A stretch of 64,000 nt of DNA from Phycisphaerae bacterium (GCA_013360585.1 JABWBH010000001.1:1-64000), one strand, 5' to 3'. Numbered from the stretch's first letter, positions 45,345-55,694 are shown. A program made the numbers and translations. The notes: generated by a model from the sequence alone, not told the origin.

Positions 45345-46248
45345 TCGCAAGCTTGAGGCACAGCCGATCGAAGTCGTCGAGAGAATTGAAATAGATGACG
45401 ACCTTTCCTCTTCCCTTGGCAGCGGACTCGATGACATCCACCCTCATTCCAAGCGCGCGCTCAAAACGCGATTCAAGATCGGATAGGTGGGGGGGATTTG
45501 CTGCTGGATTCTTCGCTGTTTCGGTGGTTCGGGCCTTGGCGCTGCGGGATTTCAGGCCGCGGACGAGTTCTTCTGTAGCTCGAACGGAGAGCTGATCGAG
45601 AAGGACAGCCTGCGCCACGCGTTCGCGCTCCTCGTCGCCATCGATCCCGAGAATACACCGGGCGTGGCCCATGCTGAGCTGGCGCTGAGACACTAGGTTG
45701 CGGATCGACTTCGGCAGATCCAGAAGCCTGATGTAGTTGACCACTGTTGAACGATCTTCGCCAAGCCGGTCGGCGAGCGCCTCCGGGCTAAGTCCAAACC
45801 TCGTGCAATAGAGGTGGTACGCTTCCGCGCGATCGATTGCGTTGATGTCTTCGCGCTGAATATTCTCAATGAGCGCCCACTCAAGCATCTGCGGATCGTT
45901 CGCCTCGCGAACGATTGCGGGGATTTCGCGCCACCCAAGTCGCGTAACCGCAAGAAAACGGCGCTCCCCTGCGATGATCTGATATCCCTCTCCCGAAGGG
46001 CGAACGACAATTGGCTGAAGAACCCCCGAGGCGGAGATGGATTCCGCGAGCGATGTGATATCGCTGTCGGCCGCCGCCGACCGCGGTTGATAAGGGTTCG
46101 CCGCGATTTTACCCAGAGGGAGCCGAACGACGCGGGCGTCTTCCGCAGCCGACTTGGTGTCAGCTTTCGCCACCTCACCGGGAACCGATCTTCCGGTCGA
46201 CAGCAGTGCGTCGATTCCCCTCCCGAGTCTCCGCGTTGGCTGGCTCAT
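45331..46248 (-). CDS. parB: Chromosome partitioning protein ParB
   Basis: A 305-residue CTP-dependent DNA clamp that loads at parS. The N-terminal RRLGRGIDALL is typical. The CTP-binding ParB/Srx domain contains LPLGKIAANPYQPR, GVLQPIVVRP, YQIIAGERRFLA, and ALIENIQREDINAIDRAEAY. A helix-turn-helix (LADRLGEDRSTVVNYIRLL) and a C-terminal dimerisation domain (GRGKVVIYFNSLDDFDRL) complete it. parA is not adjacent, which is unusual. A parS-like site lies 26 nt upstream of the start. Confidence 0.92.
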   Translation of the reverse strand: MSQPTRRLGRGIDALLSTGRSVPGEVAKADTKSAAEDARVVRLPLGKIAANPYQPRSAAADSDITSLAESISASGVLQPIVVRPSGEGYQIIAGERRFLAVTRLGWREIPAIVREANDPQMLEWALIENIQREDINAIDRAEAYHLYCTRFGLSPEALADRLGEDRSTVVNYIRLLDLPKSIRNLVSQRQLSMGHARCILGIDGDEERERVAQAVLLDQLSVRATEELVRGLKSRSAKARTTETAKNPAANPPHLSDLESRFERALGMRVDVIESAAKGRGKVVIYFNSLDDFDRLCLKLAITGD

Positions 46249-46273
46249 TCTTGACTCTCAAATCAGCTTGAGC

Positions 46274-46289
46274 GGTTTCACGTGGAACA
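46274..46289. promoter_or_regulatory. parS-like centromere site
   Basis: GGTTTCACGTGGAACA matches the consensus TGTTTCACGTGAAACA at 14 of 16 positions and keeps the central CACGTG palindrome. It lies just upstream of parB, where ParB can both autoregulate and nucleate partition complexes. Confidence 0.75.
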
Positions 46290-46299
46290 CCACCGAAGC

Positions 46300-46644
46300 T
46301 TAGCTCGTCATGCCCACATCTGCTATCGCCTGATCAACGGTCTTTGAAACGCCAATCCACTGATCCAGGCGAGTGACCTCAAGAACTCCCGTGACGAACG
46401 CATTTGGATTGGCGATACCTACAGCGCTTCCTCGCATGCGACAGCGCGAAACGAGCTGGACGATCGATCCAAGGCCGGAAGAATCAATCGACTCAAGATC
46501 GGTAAGGTCCAACACCACGCGGGATGGGCCCCGGCCAATCAACTCATCCAAATCATCAATCAACTTAACCCAATCCGAACCGCTGACCGTACCAGTCAAA
46601 TGTGCAACCACCGCCGCGCCGTGCTTACTCAGAGAATACGGCAT
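46300..46644 (-). CDS. STAS-domain anti-sigma factor antagonist
   Basis: A 114-residue single STAS domain. LDLTDLESIDSSGLGSIVQL carries the phosphorylatable Ser (55 or 56). Such proteins are phosphorylated by an anti-sigma kinase and dephosphorylated by SpoIIE/RsbU phosphatases to release a sigma factor. No RsbW-type kinase is seen in the window; the GAF-SpoIIE protein at 28121 is a candidate partner only by family. The start follows GGGGAAG. It is about 25 nt downstream of the exported gene at 46669. Confidence 0.82.
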   Translation of the reverse strand: MPYSLSKHGAAVVAHLTGTVSGSDWVKLIDDLDELIGRGPSRVVLDLTDLESIDSSGLGSIVQLVSRCRMRGSAVGIANPNAFVTGVLEVTRLDQWIGVSKTVDQAIADVGMTS

Positions 46645-46668
46645 AGAACTTCCCCGGGATTGAACGAG

Positions 46669-47166
46669 TCACTTCGTCAGGTTCCGGTCAGGCATGCGGA
46701 CCGTCGCCGTTCGCACTAGCAGATAGTTCCTGCCCTGAAACTCGGTGACCTCCCCATGCTGAACGATAAGGACGGTTCCGTCACGATCGGAAGCGGCTTG
46801 ATAGATCATCCTTTCCAGCATCAGATTCGGCAACAGCTCGATGGGGGGCTCTTCAGAGCTCCCATCAAACACAAAGGTCCACTTCCCACCCACTTCAACA
46901 AGCCTCCCGGATCGGTCTATGATGGGAGTTCCCTCCACGAGCAGCTCAGGTCGCTCATTCCCATCAACTGCCCCCCGCTGGTTCGGAAGCACTGATTGAG
47001 CGCCCGCGCGACGCTTGGCCATCGCCTCAATAATTGACTCTGCTGTCGGAGGATTGCCTTCCTCGCGTGTGCGCGGCGGGGGGTCGGACTGCGCAGAGTT
47101 CCGATCCTGAACAGTAAAGTGGGGTGTTGCAAGCAAGAGCGCAAGAATCTGAATAACAACAACCAT
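46669..47166 (-). CDS. Exported hypothetical protein
   Basis: A 165-residue protein with a hydrophobic leader (VVVIQILALLLATP) and a mature part with a Pro-rich linker and a beta-rich C-terminal half (WTFVFDG; TEFQGRNYLLVRTATV). It is probably periplasmic. The start at 47166 has GAGG. It may share a transcript with the STAS and parB genes. I do not recognise the family. Confidence 0.6.
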   Translation of the reverse strand: MVVVIQILALLLATPHFTVQDRNSAQSDPPPRTREEGNPPTAESIIEAMAKRRAGAQSVLPNQRGAVDGNERPELLVEGTPIIDRSGRLVEVGGKWTFVFDGSSEEPPIELLPNLMLERMIYQAASDRDGTVLIVQHGEVTEFQGRNYLLVRTATVRMPDRNLTK

Positions 47167-47478
47167 TTAAAGCCTCACAAAACAAATTAAACAATAAACC
47201 AGAAGGGGCGGTTCACGATAGTCATCGGAAGATCGCAGGTCGATCGAGATAATACCCGCTAGCATCGACGACCCTCGCCATCGCATTAGTGCGCCATAAC
47301 CGGGCCGTGCCGCACGGCCCCACGCCCTCTCGGTCGAGCCTGATGCTTTGTACGAGTCCGAAGAATCGAACCGTAGTCAGCGGCCAGCGTGCCGAATATC
47401 ATTCTGCGCGACCAAGAACATCATTCGATCGGAGTCCGCTCAAATCCTCCAATCCTGCTGACGACGTCGAAGTCGCGA
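47167..47478. other. Divergent intergenic region with a hairpin at 47302-47320
   Basis: GGGCCGTG pairs with CACGGCCC around CCG. It sits between divergent genes, so a regulatory or leader structure is as likely as a terminator. No tRNA-like fold was found. The start of the SGNH gene may lie within this interval (47389). Confidence 0.4.
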
Positions 47479-48654
47479 ATGTCGCAAAGAGCATTATCCG
47501 ATGGAACCCCCGGCACAAGCAAGCCGGGACTTCCGAAGCGCTCGCGCTTCCGGAAGCTAATCTTCGCCGCGTTGGTCGTTGCTTCGGTCTTGTCGGCGAT
47601 TGAGATCGCCCTTCGGCTATGCGGCTGGCCGCGGGGCACGTTCCGCGGCGCCTTTTCCACCTCCACCGGTATCTGGGAGCCCGGATACGACGCGGTTCTG
47701 GATCTGGGGCCGTTCTCGTACCGGGTTCAGGCCAACGCGATGGGATTCCGCGGTCCGGAGTTGCGACGCGGGCTGGATGCCGCGCGGCTCCGCATCGTGT
47801 GTCTCGGCGACTCGGTCACCGACGGATTCTACGTGGACAATCCGGATACCTATCCCGTGATTCTTAACGACCTGCTCAGCCGGCGCGGGTTGGACGTCGA
47901 AGTCATCAACGCCGCGCGCGGCGGCGGCAGCATCAACAAGGCGCTCGTGATCCTCCGCGACCGCGTTCTGTCGCTGCAACCCGACATCGCCGTGCTGACA
48001 TTCGTGACCAACGACCTGGCCGATCTTCGCGGCCGATCGCCGCGCGAACTGCTGTCCGTCGCCCTCGAGGGCGGCGAGAGGACGCCGTGGATCGAGACCC
48101 TGCTCACCCGCTGTGCGATCGCGGAAAGTGTCACAGACATGGCACTTCGATTCCGATCCCCGCACTACCGGCGAGAAGATCGTTCAGGTGCGCAGCCCGT
48201 CCAGGGCCGGGATCGCTACGTCATCCCCGGAAATGACCGATACGAGGAGAACGCCCGCACGTTCCTCGAATTGTGGAAGGGCGTGGACGGACGGTTGCTG
48301 CGTGAATCGCTGGACGACGAGATGTCGCACGCGCTCGACACCTACTGCGACGTCCTCCGTGAACTTGCACGGCAGTGCCAAGAAAATGACATTCGACTTC
48401 TGTTCACCTACTTTCCCGCGTATCCTGAAGTGTATCTGGCGGAATGCCCCGATGCGTTCCGGCGGATGTTGCGCGCCCGCGTCGAGGCTCAGGGCGTTGA
48501 GTTTCTCGATTTGACCCCGGCGCTGCGCGAGGGGTCGAAGGACGGTCCGCTGCATCTGGCGCCGATCGACTTCCACCCGAACCCGCGCGGATACCGCGTC
48601 ATTGCCGCGACGATTGCGGAGCGGCTGGAGGAGCTTCAGTGGCTGACCAATTGA
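47479..48654 (+). CDS. SGNH/GDSL-like hydrolase, membrane-anchored
   Basis: A 391-residue protein with one N-terminal helix (FRKLIFAALVVASVLSAIEIAL) and an extracytoplasmic SGNH hydrolase domain. Block I is CLGDSVTDGFYVD with nucleophile Ser112; block III is FVTNDLADL; block V is IDFHPNPRGYR (Asp and His). Such enzymes remove acyl or acetyl groups from glycans or lipids. The start is uncertain; an upstream GTG at 47389 is in frame and neither has a good ribosome-binding site. Confidence 0.75.
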   Translation: MSQRALSDGTPGTSKPGLPKRSRFRKLIFAALVVASVLSAIEIALRLCGWPRGTFRGAFSTSTGIWEPGYDAVLDLGPFSYRVQANAMGFRGPELRRGLDAARLRIVCLGDSVTDGFYVDNPDTYPVILNDLLSRRGLDVEVINAARGGGSINKALVILRDRVLSLQPDIAVLTFVTNDLADLRGRSPRELLSVALEGGERTPWIETLLTRCAIAESVTDMALRFRSPHYRREDRSGAQPVQGRDRYVIPGNDRYEENARTFLELWKGVDGRLLRESLDDEMSHALDTYCDVLRELARQCQENDIRLLFTYFPAYPEVYLAECPDAFRRMLRARVEAQGVEFLDLTPALREGSKDGPLHLAPIDFHPNPRGYRVIAATIAERLEELQWLTN

Positions 48655-48690
48655 GCCTCAGAAGATGCGGCTCGGTCCTGAACCGGCGCC

Positions 48691-50295
48691 TTAATCCATC
48701 TTGAGCCTCGGGTCGGCGAGGTCGAGCGAGTACATGATCTGGTTGTAGTCATACCGCGGCGTCGGCGTCTTCGTCCCCGAGAACGCCATCGTGTACGTTG
48801 CCTCCAGGTAGATGATTCGTCCCCCGTCCTGATCGAGGAACGGGTGATGCGCGACATTGTAAAACGAATAATCGTCGTGGGTGATGATCTTGCGCGCCGT
48901 TCCCCACGGCCCCGTCAGCGTCGGCGACTCCGCGTACCAGATCTCCCCGCACATCGACGTACCCCACGCTTCCTGCACGATCAGGATCCACGCCTTGCGG
49001 TAAGCGTTCCACGCGACGGTTCCGGAGTGCCCGAGCACCGCCTTTCCGGTCTGCGCGTCGTGTAACCGGATCAGCGCCTCTTCCGGCTTCATCAGCCCCT
49101 GCGCGATCAGCTCGTTCTGCTCCTTCTGGAGAACGACCGTGGTGTCGCGCTTCCAGGCGTAGATGAGCTTCCCGCTTGCGTCGCGGTCGAGTTGCGGAGC
49201 GAGGTTGGCGCCGCGTTCATTCCCGTCCCCTTCCTTGCTCTCGTAGTGCGTTCCGGGCTTGAGGCACGTGAACGCCTCATACTGCGAGGGATCGAGCAGC
49301 GCGTCGTAGTCCGCGCGGCAGCGGACCAGCGGAAAGGGCGTCGCGAAATACCAGTAGTCCCCCTCCGCGTCTTTGTGTCGCACCGGCTGACCGCGCATGA
49401 AGAGCGTCGCGTCGAGCGGGATGCGTTTCACCGGCTCGAAGACCTCCCTGTCATCGTTGTATTGGGCGAATCCCTGCTCGTGCATCTCGCCGAGGGATTT
49501 CATCCGCGCAAACCGGCACAACAGCCGCTCGCGCCCCCCCGCGTCCGTCACCGTCGTCATCCCGTCGCACCAGACCGGCCCCGGCTGCCCCTCGATCGGG
49601 CACATCCCGCGCGAGAACCCGTCGGGTCCGACGAAATACGAAAGGTTGATGCCGACGTCCGGGTCCAACCCCCGGCCTCCCGCCGACGGCGGCAGTTCCG
49701 ACGTCGCCCCGGACATCGAGAAGTTGCCCAGCGGATACGAAGCGCGGCTGGTGTCGCCGTAGAACCAGTACACCTTCCTGCGATACACCGCCGTCTGCAC
49801 GCTGTCCTGCCCGAGGACGCCGCCGTTCAGCAGCGGCTGCGCGACCGGCGGCCTGTCGCCGAGCAGGACGCTGTCCCGGTAGATTCCCGCGCCGGTGATG
49901 CGGTAGAGACGCTGGGCGATGTTGACGCGGTTGATCCGGATCTCCGCGCGGCCTCCCGGTGTCGTCCGCAGCTTCAAACCGGCGTTCTCGAACCCGTCCC
50001 TGGGATAGGCGTAACCGTGAGACCGGACGAAGAAGAACACGTCCTGATCCATCAGACCCGGCTCATGAAACGCGACGACTCCCGCGCTGTCCGTGACGTG
50101 GGCGATGCCGTGGACCGTGGTCAGCTCCACCAGCGGCACGCCGCGCCCCGTCTGCGCGTCCACCACGGTGATCCGGAAATACGCGGACGAAGGACGCGCC
50201 GTTGTCTGACTGTCGGCGGCTCGGATCGTCGTCGGCGCCGCCCCCGATGCGCACACCATCGCCAGCCACGTCGCGACGATCCGCGATCGCTGCAC
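48691..50295 (-). CDS. Exported beta-propeller-type protein, possible glycoside hydrolase
   Basis: A 534-residue protein with a signal peptide (about 1-27). A carboxypeptidase-regulatory-like Ig domain (about 40-120, RITVVDAQTGRGVPLVELTT) leads a C-terminal region with repeated propeller-blade motifs: YWFYGDTSRASYP, GDYWYFATPFPLVR, KAWILIVQEAWG, GEIWYAESPTLTGPW, IIYLEATYT. This resembles DUF4185 or GH43/GH32-type propellers. Substrate is unknown. It lies 7 nt downstream of a 25-codon membrane micropeptide gene. Confidence 0.65.
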   Translation of the reverse strand: MQRSRIVATWLAMVCASGAAPTTIRAADSQTTARPSSAYFRITVVDAQTGRGVPLVELTTVHGIAHVTDSAGVVAFHEPGLMDQDVFFFVRSHGYAYPRDGFENAGLKLRTTPGGRAEIRINRVNIAQRLYRITGAGIYRDSVLLGDRPPVAQPLLNGGVLGQDSVQTAVYRRKVYWFYGDTSRASYPLGNFSMSGATSELPPSAGGRGLDPDVGINLSYFVGPDGFSRGMCPIEGQPGPVWCDGMTTVTDAGGRERLLCRFARMKSLGEMHEQGFAQYNDDREVFEPVKRIPLDATLFMRGQPVRHKDAEGDYWYFATPFPLVRCRADYDALLDPSQYEAFTCLKPGTHYESKEGDGNERGANLAPQLDRDASGKLIYAWKRDTTVVLQKEQNELIAQGLMKPEEALIRLHDAQTGKAVLGHSGTVAWNAYRKAWILIVQEAWGTSMCGEIWYAESPTLTGPWGTARKIITHDDYSFYNVAHHPFLDQDGGRIIYLEATYTMAFSGTKTPTPRYDYNQIMYSLDLADPRLKMD

Positions 50296-50302
50296 GGCAG
50301 AC

Positions 50303-50380
50303 TCACTCCGTCACGTAGAGGACGCCGAGCAGAACCAGATAAAGCATGATCAGCCCGAAAAGTCCGAAGGAAATATCCAT
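50303..50380 (-). CDS. 25-residue transmembrane micropeptide
   Basis: ATG at 50380 to TGA at 50303-50305 encodes MDISFGLFGLIMLYLVLLGV plus five residues ending VTE. It is a single hydrophobic helix. It sits between the POT-family transporter (ends 50443) and the propeller gene (starts 50295, 7 nt later), all on the minus strand. The ribosome-binding site is weak (GGGATCGGG). The amphipathic start and acidic end look like genuine small membrane proteins. Function is unknown; regulation of a neighbouring membrane protein is a guess. Confidence 0.5.
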   Translation of the reverse strand: MDISFGLFGLIMLYLVLLGVLYVTE

Positions 50381-50442
50381 GTAAGCACCCGATCCCATCG
50401 ACATCTCATTGCCGGCGGATCCCACGCTGAACCGTCACGGGC

Positions 50443-52842
50443 CTATCCCACCTTCGCCGCCGACTTGGGCAGCGCGAAACGGTTGTACACGAGGAAGATC
50501 AGCGCCGTCGCCAGCATGATCCCGCCGAACGCGAGCCACATGAGGTCGGGCCGCTGCATGTCGCGGGCGAGCGATCCGTAAAGCTGACCGGACAGGATGC
50601 CGCCGAAGAGATTCCCCAGCGCAACCGCCACGAAGTAGTACCCCATGTACAGCGCCTTCTTATCCTCCGGCGCGATGCGCCCGACGTATTCCTGGCTCGT
50701 CGGACTCGCCATCATTTCACCGAAGGAGAAGATGAGAATGCCCAGGCATACCAGCAGTCCGATCCCGCCCGGCCCGAAGAAACCGTGATCGCCGGCGACG
50801 GCCGCAAAGCCGATGCCCACCGCCGCCACGACCATCCCGAGGATCATCCCCGTGAACTGGTGGAAGCGCCCGATGAGGTAGGAGACGATCACCTGAAAGA
50901 GGACGATCCCGAACGCGTTGAGATTGACGATGAACTCGGGGTTGAACTGGCGGGTTTGCCGAACCGGTTCCGCCAGCGCGTCTCCGAACGCCGCATGCCG
51001 CCAGGCCAGCGACAAATCCTTGGCACGGATGCGCCGATCCGGCGTTGACAGCTTTTCGGCGGCGGCGGACAGAACCTCCGCGTCAAGGAGGATTCCGTGC
51101 GCCTGCAACAACGATTGAACCTCCAGGCGAACACGATCGGATTCCACGTCATCCAGGATCGGCTGACGGACCTCCTTCAATCGCTTGTTAAGCGACGCCA
51201 CGCCCTTATCGAGCGCGCGATCACTCGCCGCGGAAGGTTGAAGCGGCACATCGACCAGAGTCTTCGCGTATGCGACCGGCGCAAACCGGACCTTGTAGTC
51301 CAGAACTTTCCGACAACTGTCCAGCACGTCCAGAGGGGTCAGACCATCGCCGTCCGTCGCGCCGCCGCGTTCGTTCAGACGTCGCACCAGGGCGGTAAGT
51401 TCAGACAGGACTTCCGGCGTGATGCCCGGAAAGGTCTGGTAGGCCGCCAGCCTTGCAGCCTCCTCCAGGGCGCCGATCGCCGATTGGTGGGTTGACAGCG
51501 CGGCTTCCACCGCGGCGTCGTCCCGGGGGTCAATCTGACGCAGGGCCTCGGTGACGGCGGCAGCCTGGGCGCGCTCGGACTCCGTAAGATTCTCATCTTC
51601 CGACAACTCCGCCGCCTGTCGCCCTAGAGCGGCGAAGGCGTCGCGGTTCTCTCTGGTCTTGTGCTCTCCGCTCGGCGCGGGGGAAGGATCGGGAGGAACG
51701 AGGCCGTCTTTGCCCGCCGCCTTGCGCAGCATGTCATCGACTTCCGCGTAAAGCTCCGTCTCCTCCACGGACGCCAGCCACTCGTCGATGTCGTCGCCGA
51801 AGACCGGACTGAGGAGCTTGCGCCCCGTGTCCACCAGCGGTTTCGTCTCGCTGAAGTCGCGGATGTACTCCGGCATCGTGATGAAGATCTGGTTGAACGA
51901 CGTCCAGAACCCCGACAGGATCAGCAGAAACAGGGCGAAGCGCCAGTCGCTGCAATGCATGCGCTGGCCGAACCACGAGGGCGGGGGCGCCGCCTTGTTC
52001 ATGCTGGTTGCCGCCCCGTGCGGAGGCAGCACCGAGTCCCACAGGAAGTTCAGCACGATCCACGCGGGAATGAAGATCGCCGCGTGAGGCCACCACTGGA
52101 ACCACCACGGTCCGAACTGCGCGACCATCATCGCGATGATCGCCACGAAAACCGTGATGAAGAAGCGGACGTTGCCGAGCACCTCGTACACGGCCTGCCA
52201 GACCTGCGAAGGCGTGCGCGGTTTCCACCCGGCGGGGCGGGGCGGCTCCTTGTAGAAGGCGAGGCAGATCAGCAGGTTGATCACCGCCCACGCCGAGGAC
52301 GCGATGAACACGTATTCCCACGAGATCCCCCGGATCGCGCCCGCCACCAGCGGTCCGACGAACCCGCCGATGTTCACCATCATGTAGAACACGCCGAACC
52401 CGAGGCGCGAGTTGCTCTCGTCCGTCACCCGCGCGACCGTCCCCACCACCACGGGCTTGAAGATCGCCGCCGCCACCGCCACGCCGAAGAACGCCAGCAT
52501 GAACCCGGACATCGACTTGAACTGCCCGAGCAGGTAGTAGAAGACTGCCATCCCGAGGTAGGAGATGATGAACATCTTCTTGAACCCGTACCGATCGGCG
52601 AGCGCCCCGGTGGCGACGGGCATGAGGTACAGCAGGAACGGGATCATCGCCTGGATCGCGCCGCGCTGCTCGGAGGTGAACCCCAGCCCCCCGGTCTCGA
52701 CCGGACCGGTGATGTATAACGTGGCCAGAGCGTAGAACCCGTACCACGCCATCCGCTCGAAGATCTCCATCACGTTGGCGACGTAGAACGGCCGGGGGAA
52801 CGACCTGAGCTGCGCCCCGAATCCGAGTTTCGGCTGATCCAT
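50443..52842 (-). CDS. POT-family (peptide/MFS) transporter with a large central insert
   Basis: A 799-residue major facilitator protein. The N-terminal six helices begin with the POT signature MEIFERMAWYGFYALATLYI. The C-terminal half (NLNAFGIVLFQVIVS onward) completes the fold. Between them lies about 270 residues of soluble, helical, charged sequence (roughly 335-610, for example EDENLTESERAQAAAVTEAL) that normal POT proteins of about 500 residues lack. It is probably a proton-driven peptide or drug transporter. Upstream is a second POT gene. Confidence 0.75.
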   Translation of the reverse strand: MDQPKLGFGAQLRSFPRPFYVANVMEIFERMAWYGFYALATLYITGPVETGGLGFTSEQRGAIQAMIPFLLYLMPVATGALADRYGFKKMFIISYLGMAVFYYLLGQFKSMSGFMLAFFGVAVAAAIFKPVVVGTVARVTDESNSRLGFGVFYMMVNIGGFVGPLVAGAIRGISWEYVFIASSAWAVINLLICLAFYKEPPRPAGWKPRTPSQVWQAVYEVLGNVRFFITVFVAIIAMMVAQFGPWWFQWWPHAAIFIPAWIVLNFLWDSVLPPHGAATSMNKAAPPPSWFGQRMHCSDWRFALFLLILSGFWTSFNQIFITMPEYIRDFSETKPLVDTGRKLLSPVFGDDIDEWLASVEETELYAEVDDMLRKAAGKDGLVPPDPSPAPSGEHKTRENRDAFAALGRQAAELSEDENLTESERAQAAAVTEALRQIDPRDDAAVEAALSTHQSAIGALEEAARLAAYQTFPGITPEVLSELTALVRRLNERGGATDGDGLTPLDVLDSCRKVLDYKVRFAPVAYAKTLVDVPLQPSAASDRALDKGVASLNKRLKEVRQPILDDVESDRVRLEVQSLLQAHGILLDAEVLSAAAEKLSTPDRRIRAKDLSLAWRHAAFGDALAEPVRQTRQFNPEFIVNLNAFGIVLFQVIVSYLIGRFHQFTGMILGMVVAAVGIGFAAVAGDHGFFGPGGIGLLVCLGILIFSFGEMMASPTSQEYVGRIAPEDKKALYMGYYFVAVALGNLFGGILSGQLYGSLARDMQRPDLMWLAFGGIMLATALIFLVYNRFALPKSAAKVG

Positions 52843-52917
52843 CGAAAGCCTCCTATCGCCTGCGGTCCTCAGCGTCCTCGCGCACGCGGCCCCGTCGCCG
52901 CGCCCCTGCCCCTCAGC

Positions 52918-54417
<1,500 letters not shown>

Positions 54418-54635
54418 CACCTGACGACCTCCAGCGGTTCCTTTGTTTCGCGGCGATGTTCGCGGCTGCGGCGGCGGGGGTCGGCGCCGACGACGCCTTC
54501 TCCACGCGACGTTCGCCTGCTTGAAGCGGGGAGCATAGTTGCGCGGTGCGGCGCTCGCCAGCACCTTGACGCAAGTCCCCGGGACCCCGATCCTCGACGT
54601 CCGTCCTCGGACACTCACCCCCGGACGGACCGCGC

Positions 54636-55373
54636 GTGAAACTGGGTAAACTCATCCTGTTCCCCGGACTCGGCGCCGACGGGCGGCTCTTCAATCCGCA
54701 GCGCGTCCTTCCGGTGGAGATCGTCACGCCGGGCTGGATCCCGCCGCTGGAGGGCGAGTCGCTGGCCGCCTACGCCGGGAAGATGGCGAAGCACATGATG
54801 CACGCGGGCATCTGCGTGCCCGGCGAGAGCGTTCACCTGGGCGGGGCGTCCTTCGGCGGGATGGTCGCGCAGGAGCTGGCCGGGGCGCTGCTTCGGGAGG
54901 GAGTCAAGGTCCGCGGCGTGGTTCTGATGGCCAGCGCCCGCAGCGGGCGGGAGGTATCGCGGACGCTGAGCTGGGTCGAGCGGGGGTCGCGGGGGCTGCC
55001 CGACACCCTGCTGGAGTTCGGGCGGCGGCGGGCGAAGCTCATCGGCCCCGAGTTCCGCGCCGTGCCCCTGCCGATGAAGCGGCTGCTCCGGGAGATGTTC
55101 CTGGCGACAAACCTCGACTTCCTGCGCTGGGGAAGCCGGGCGATCATTGAGTGGCCCGGCGCGGGCGCGAAAGCGGAAGCGGCGGACGACGCCGCCGACC
55201 CGGTTCAGCCGCCGGTTCCCGTGCGCCAGATTCACGGCGCGGAGGACCGTGTGATCCCCGTCCGCCACGTCCACCCCGATGTGATCATCCCCGGCGCGGG
55301 ACACCTGGTGAACATCACGCACCCCGCCGAAGTCAATCAGTTCATCGAGTTCAGCCTCGGACGGATGTCCTGA
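54636..55373 (+). CDS. Alpha/beta hydrolase
   Basis: A 245-residue hydrolase. The nucleophile elbow is GGASFGGMVAQ (Ser near 72). The Asp segment is HGAEDRVIPV and the catalytic His is in GAGHLVNITHP. It is read from GTG 54636, whose ribosome-binding site is weak. Substrate is unknown. The oleCD-like genes nearby make an OleB role conceivable, but the motifs do not show the OleB features and it lies on the opposite strand. A 93-bp dispersed repeat begins four bases after the stop. Confidence 0.75.
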   Translation: MKLGKLILFPGLGADGRLFNPQRVLPVEIVTPGWIPPLEGESLAAYAGKMAKHMMHAGICVPGESVHLGGASFGGMVAQELAGALLREGVKVRGVVLMASARSGREVSRTLSWVERGSRGLPDTLLEFGRRRAKLIGPEFRAVPLPMKRLLREMFLATNLDFLRWGSRAIIEWPGAGAKAEAADDAADPVQPPVPVRQIHGAEDRVIPVRHVHPDVIIPGAGHLVNITHPAEVNQFIEFSLGRMS

Positions 55374-55376
55374 CCA

Positions 55377-55469
55377 GCCCGTTGAAGAAAGGGGCACGCT
55401 CCTCCGGGACGCGAATTTCACCGGGATAAGCCGGCATCACAAAGACCGATCCCGGGTTCTTCAACGGGC
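55377..55469. repeat. 93-bp dispersed element with inverted ends, copy 2
   Basis: It begins GCCCGTTGAA (55377-55386) and ends TTCAACGGGC (55460-55469), perfect inverted ends. Flanking TGACC and GGTCA extend the palindrome, so the stop codons of the two converging frames lie at its edges. The interior matches the element at 6163-6256. Confidence 0.78.
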
Positions 55470-55471
55470 GG

Positions 55472-55690
55472 TCAGAACAGGCGCATCTGCCCCCCTGTCT
55501 CCGGTCGACGGAACCGCGCGCCGGATAAAGGGCGGAGGTCGCGGTTCAGTCCGTACCGGCGGGTGAAGACGTCGAAGGTCTGCGCGATCTGCTTGACATA
55601 AGGCCCGGCCCCGCGTCCGCGCCGGCGCGAAGCGTCGTACAACTTGCCGCCCGACGTGCTGGCAGATCTCAGAATGCGGTTGCCCTGAGC
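55472..55690 (-). pseudogene. C-terminal remnant of a PA0069/Rv2578c-like radical SAM protein
   Basis: About 73 codons without an acceptable start precede TGA at 55472-55474. The peptide contains GGKLYDASRRRGRGAGPYVK, TFDVFTRRYGL, FRRP and ends QMRLF. From memory this matches the end of PA0069-family radical SAM proteins (ending QLSLF or similar). The Cys-rich SAM domain is absent: the adjacent upstream sequence is the oleD-like gene on the same strand. It looks like a 3' remnant left by a rearrangement, next to the 93-bp repeat. Confidence 0.5.
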
Positions 55691-55694
55691 GTCG

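Noticed and set aside
47302-47320. tRNA or structured RNA gene near the hairpin
   Set aside because: Only one stem is present; no cloverleaf, anticodon arm or CCA-type end could be drawn.
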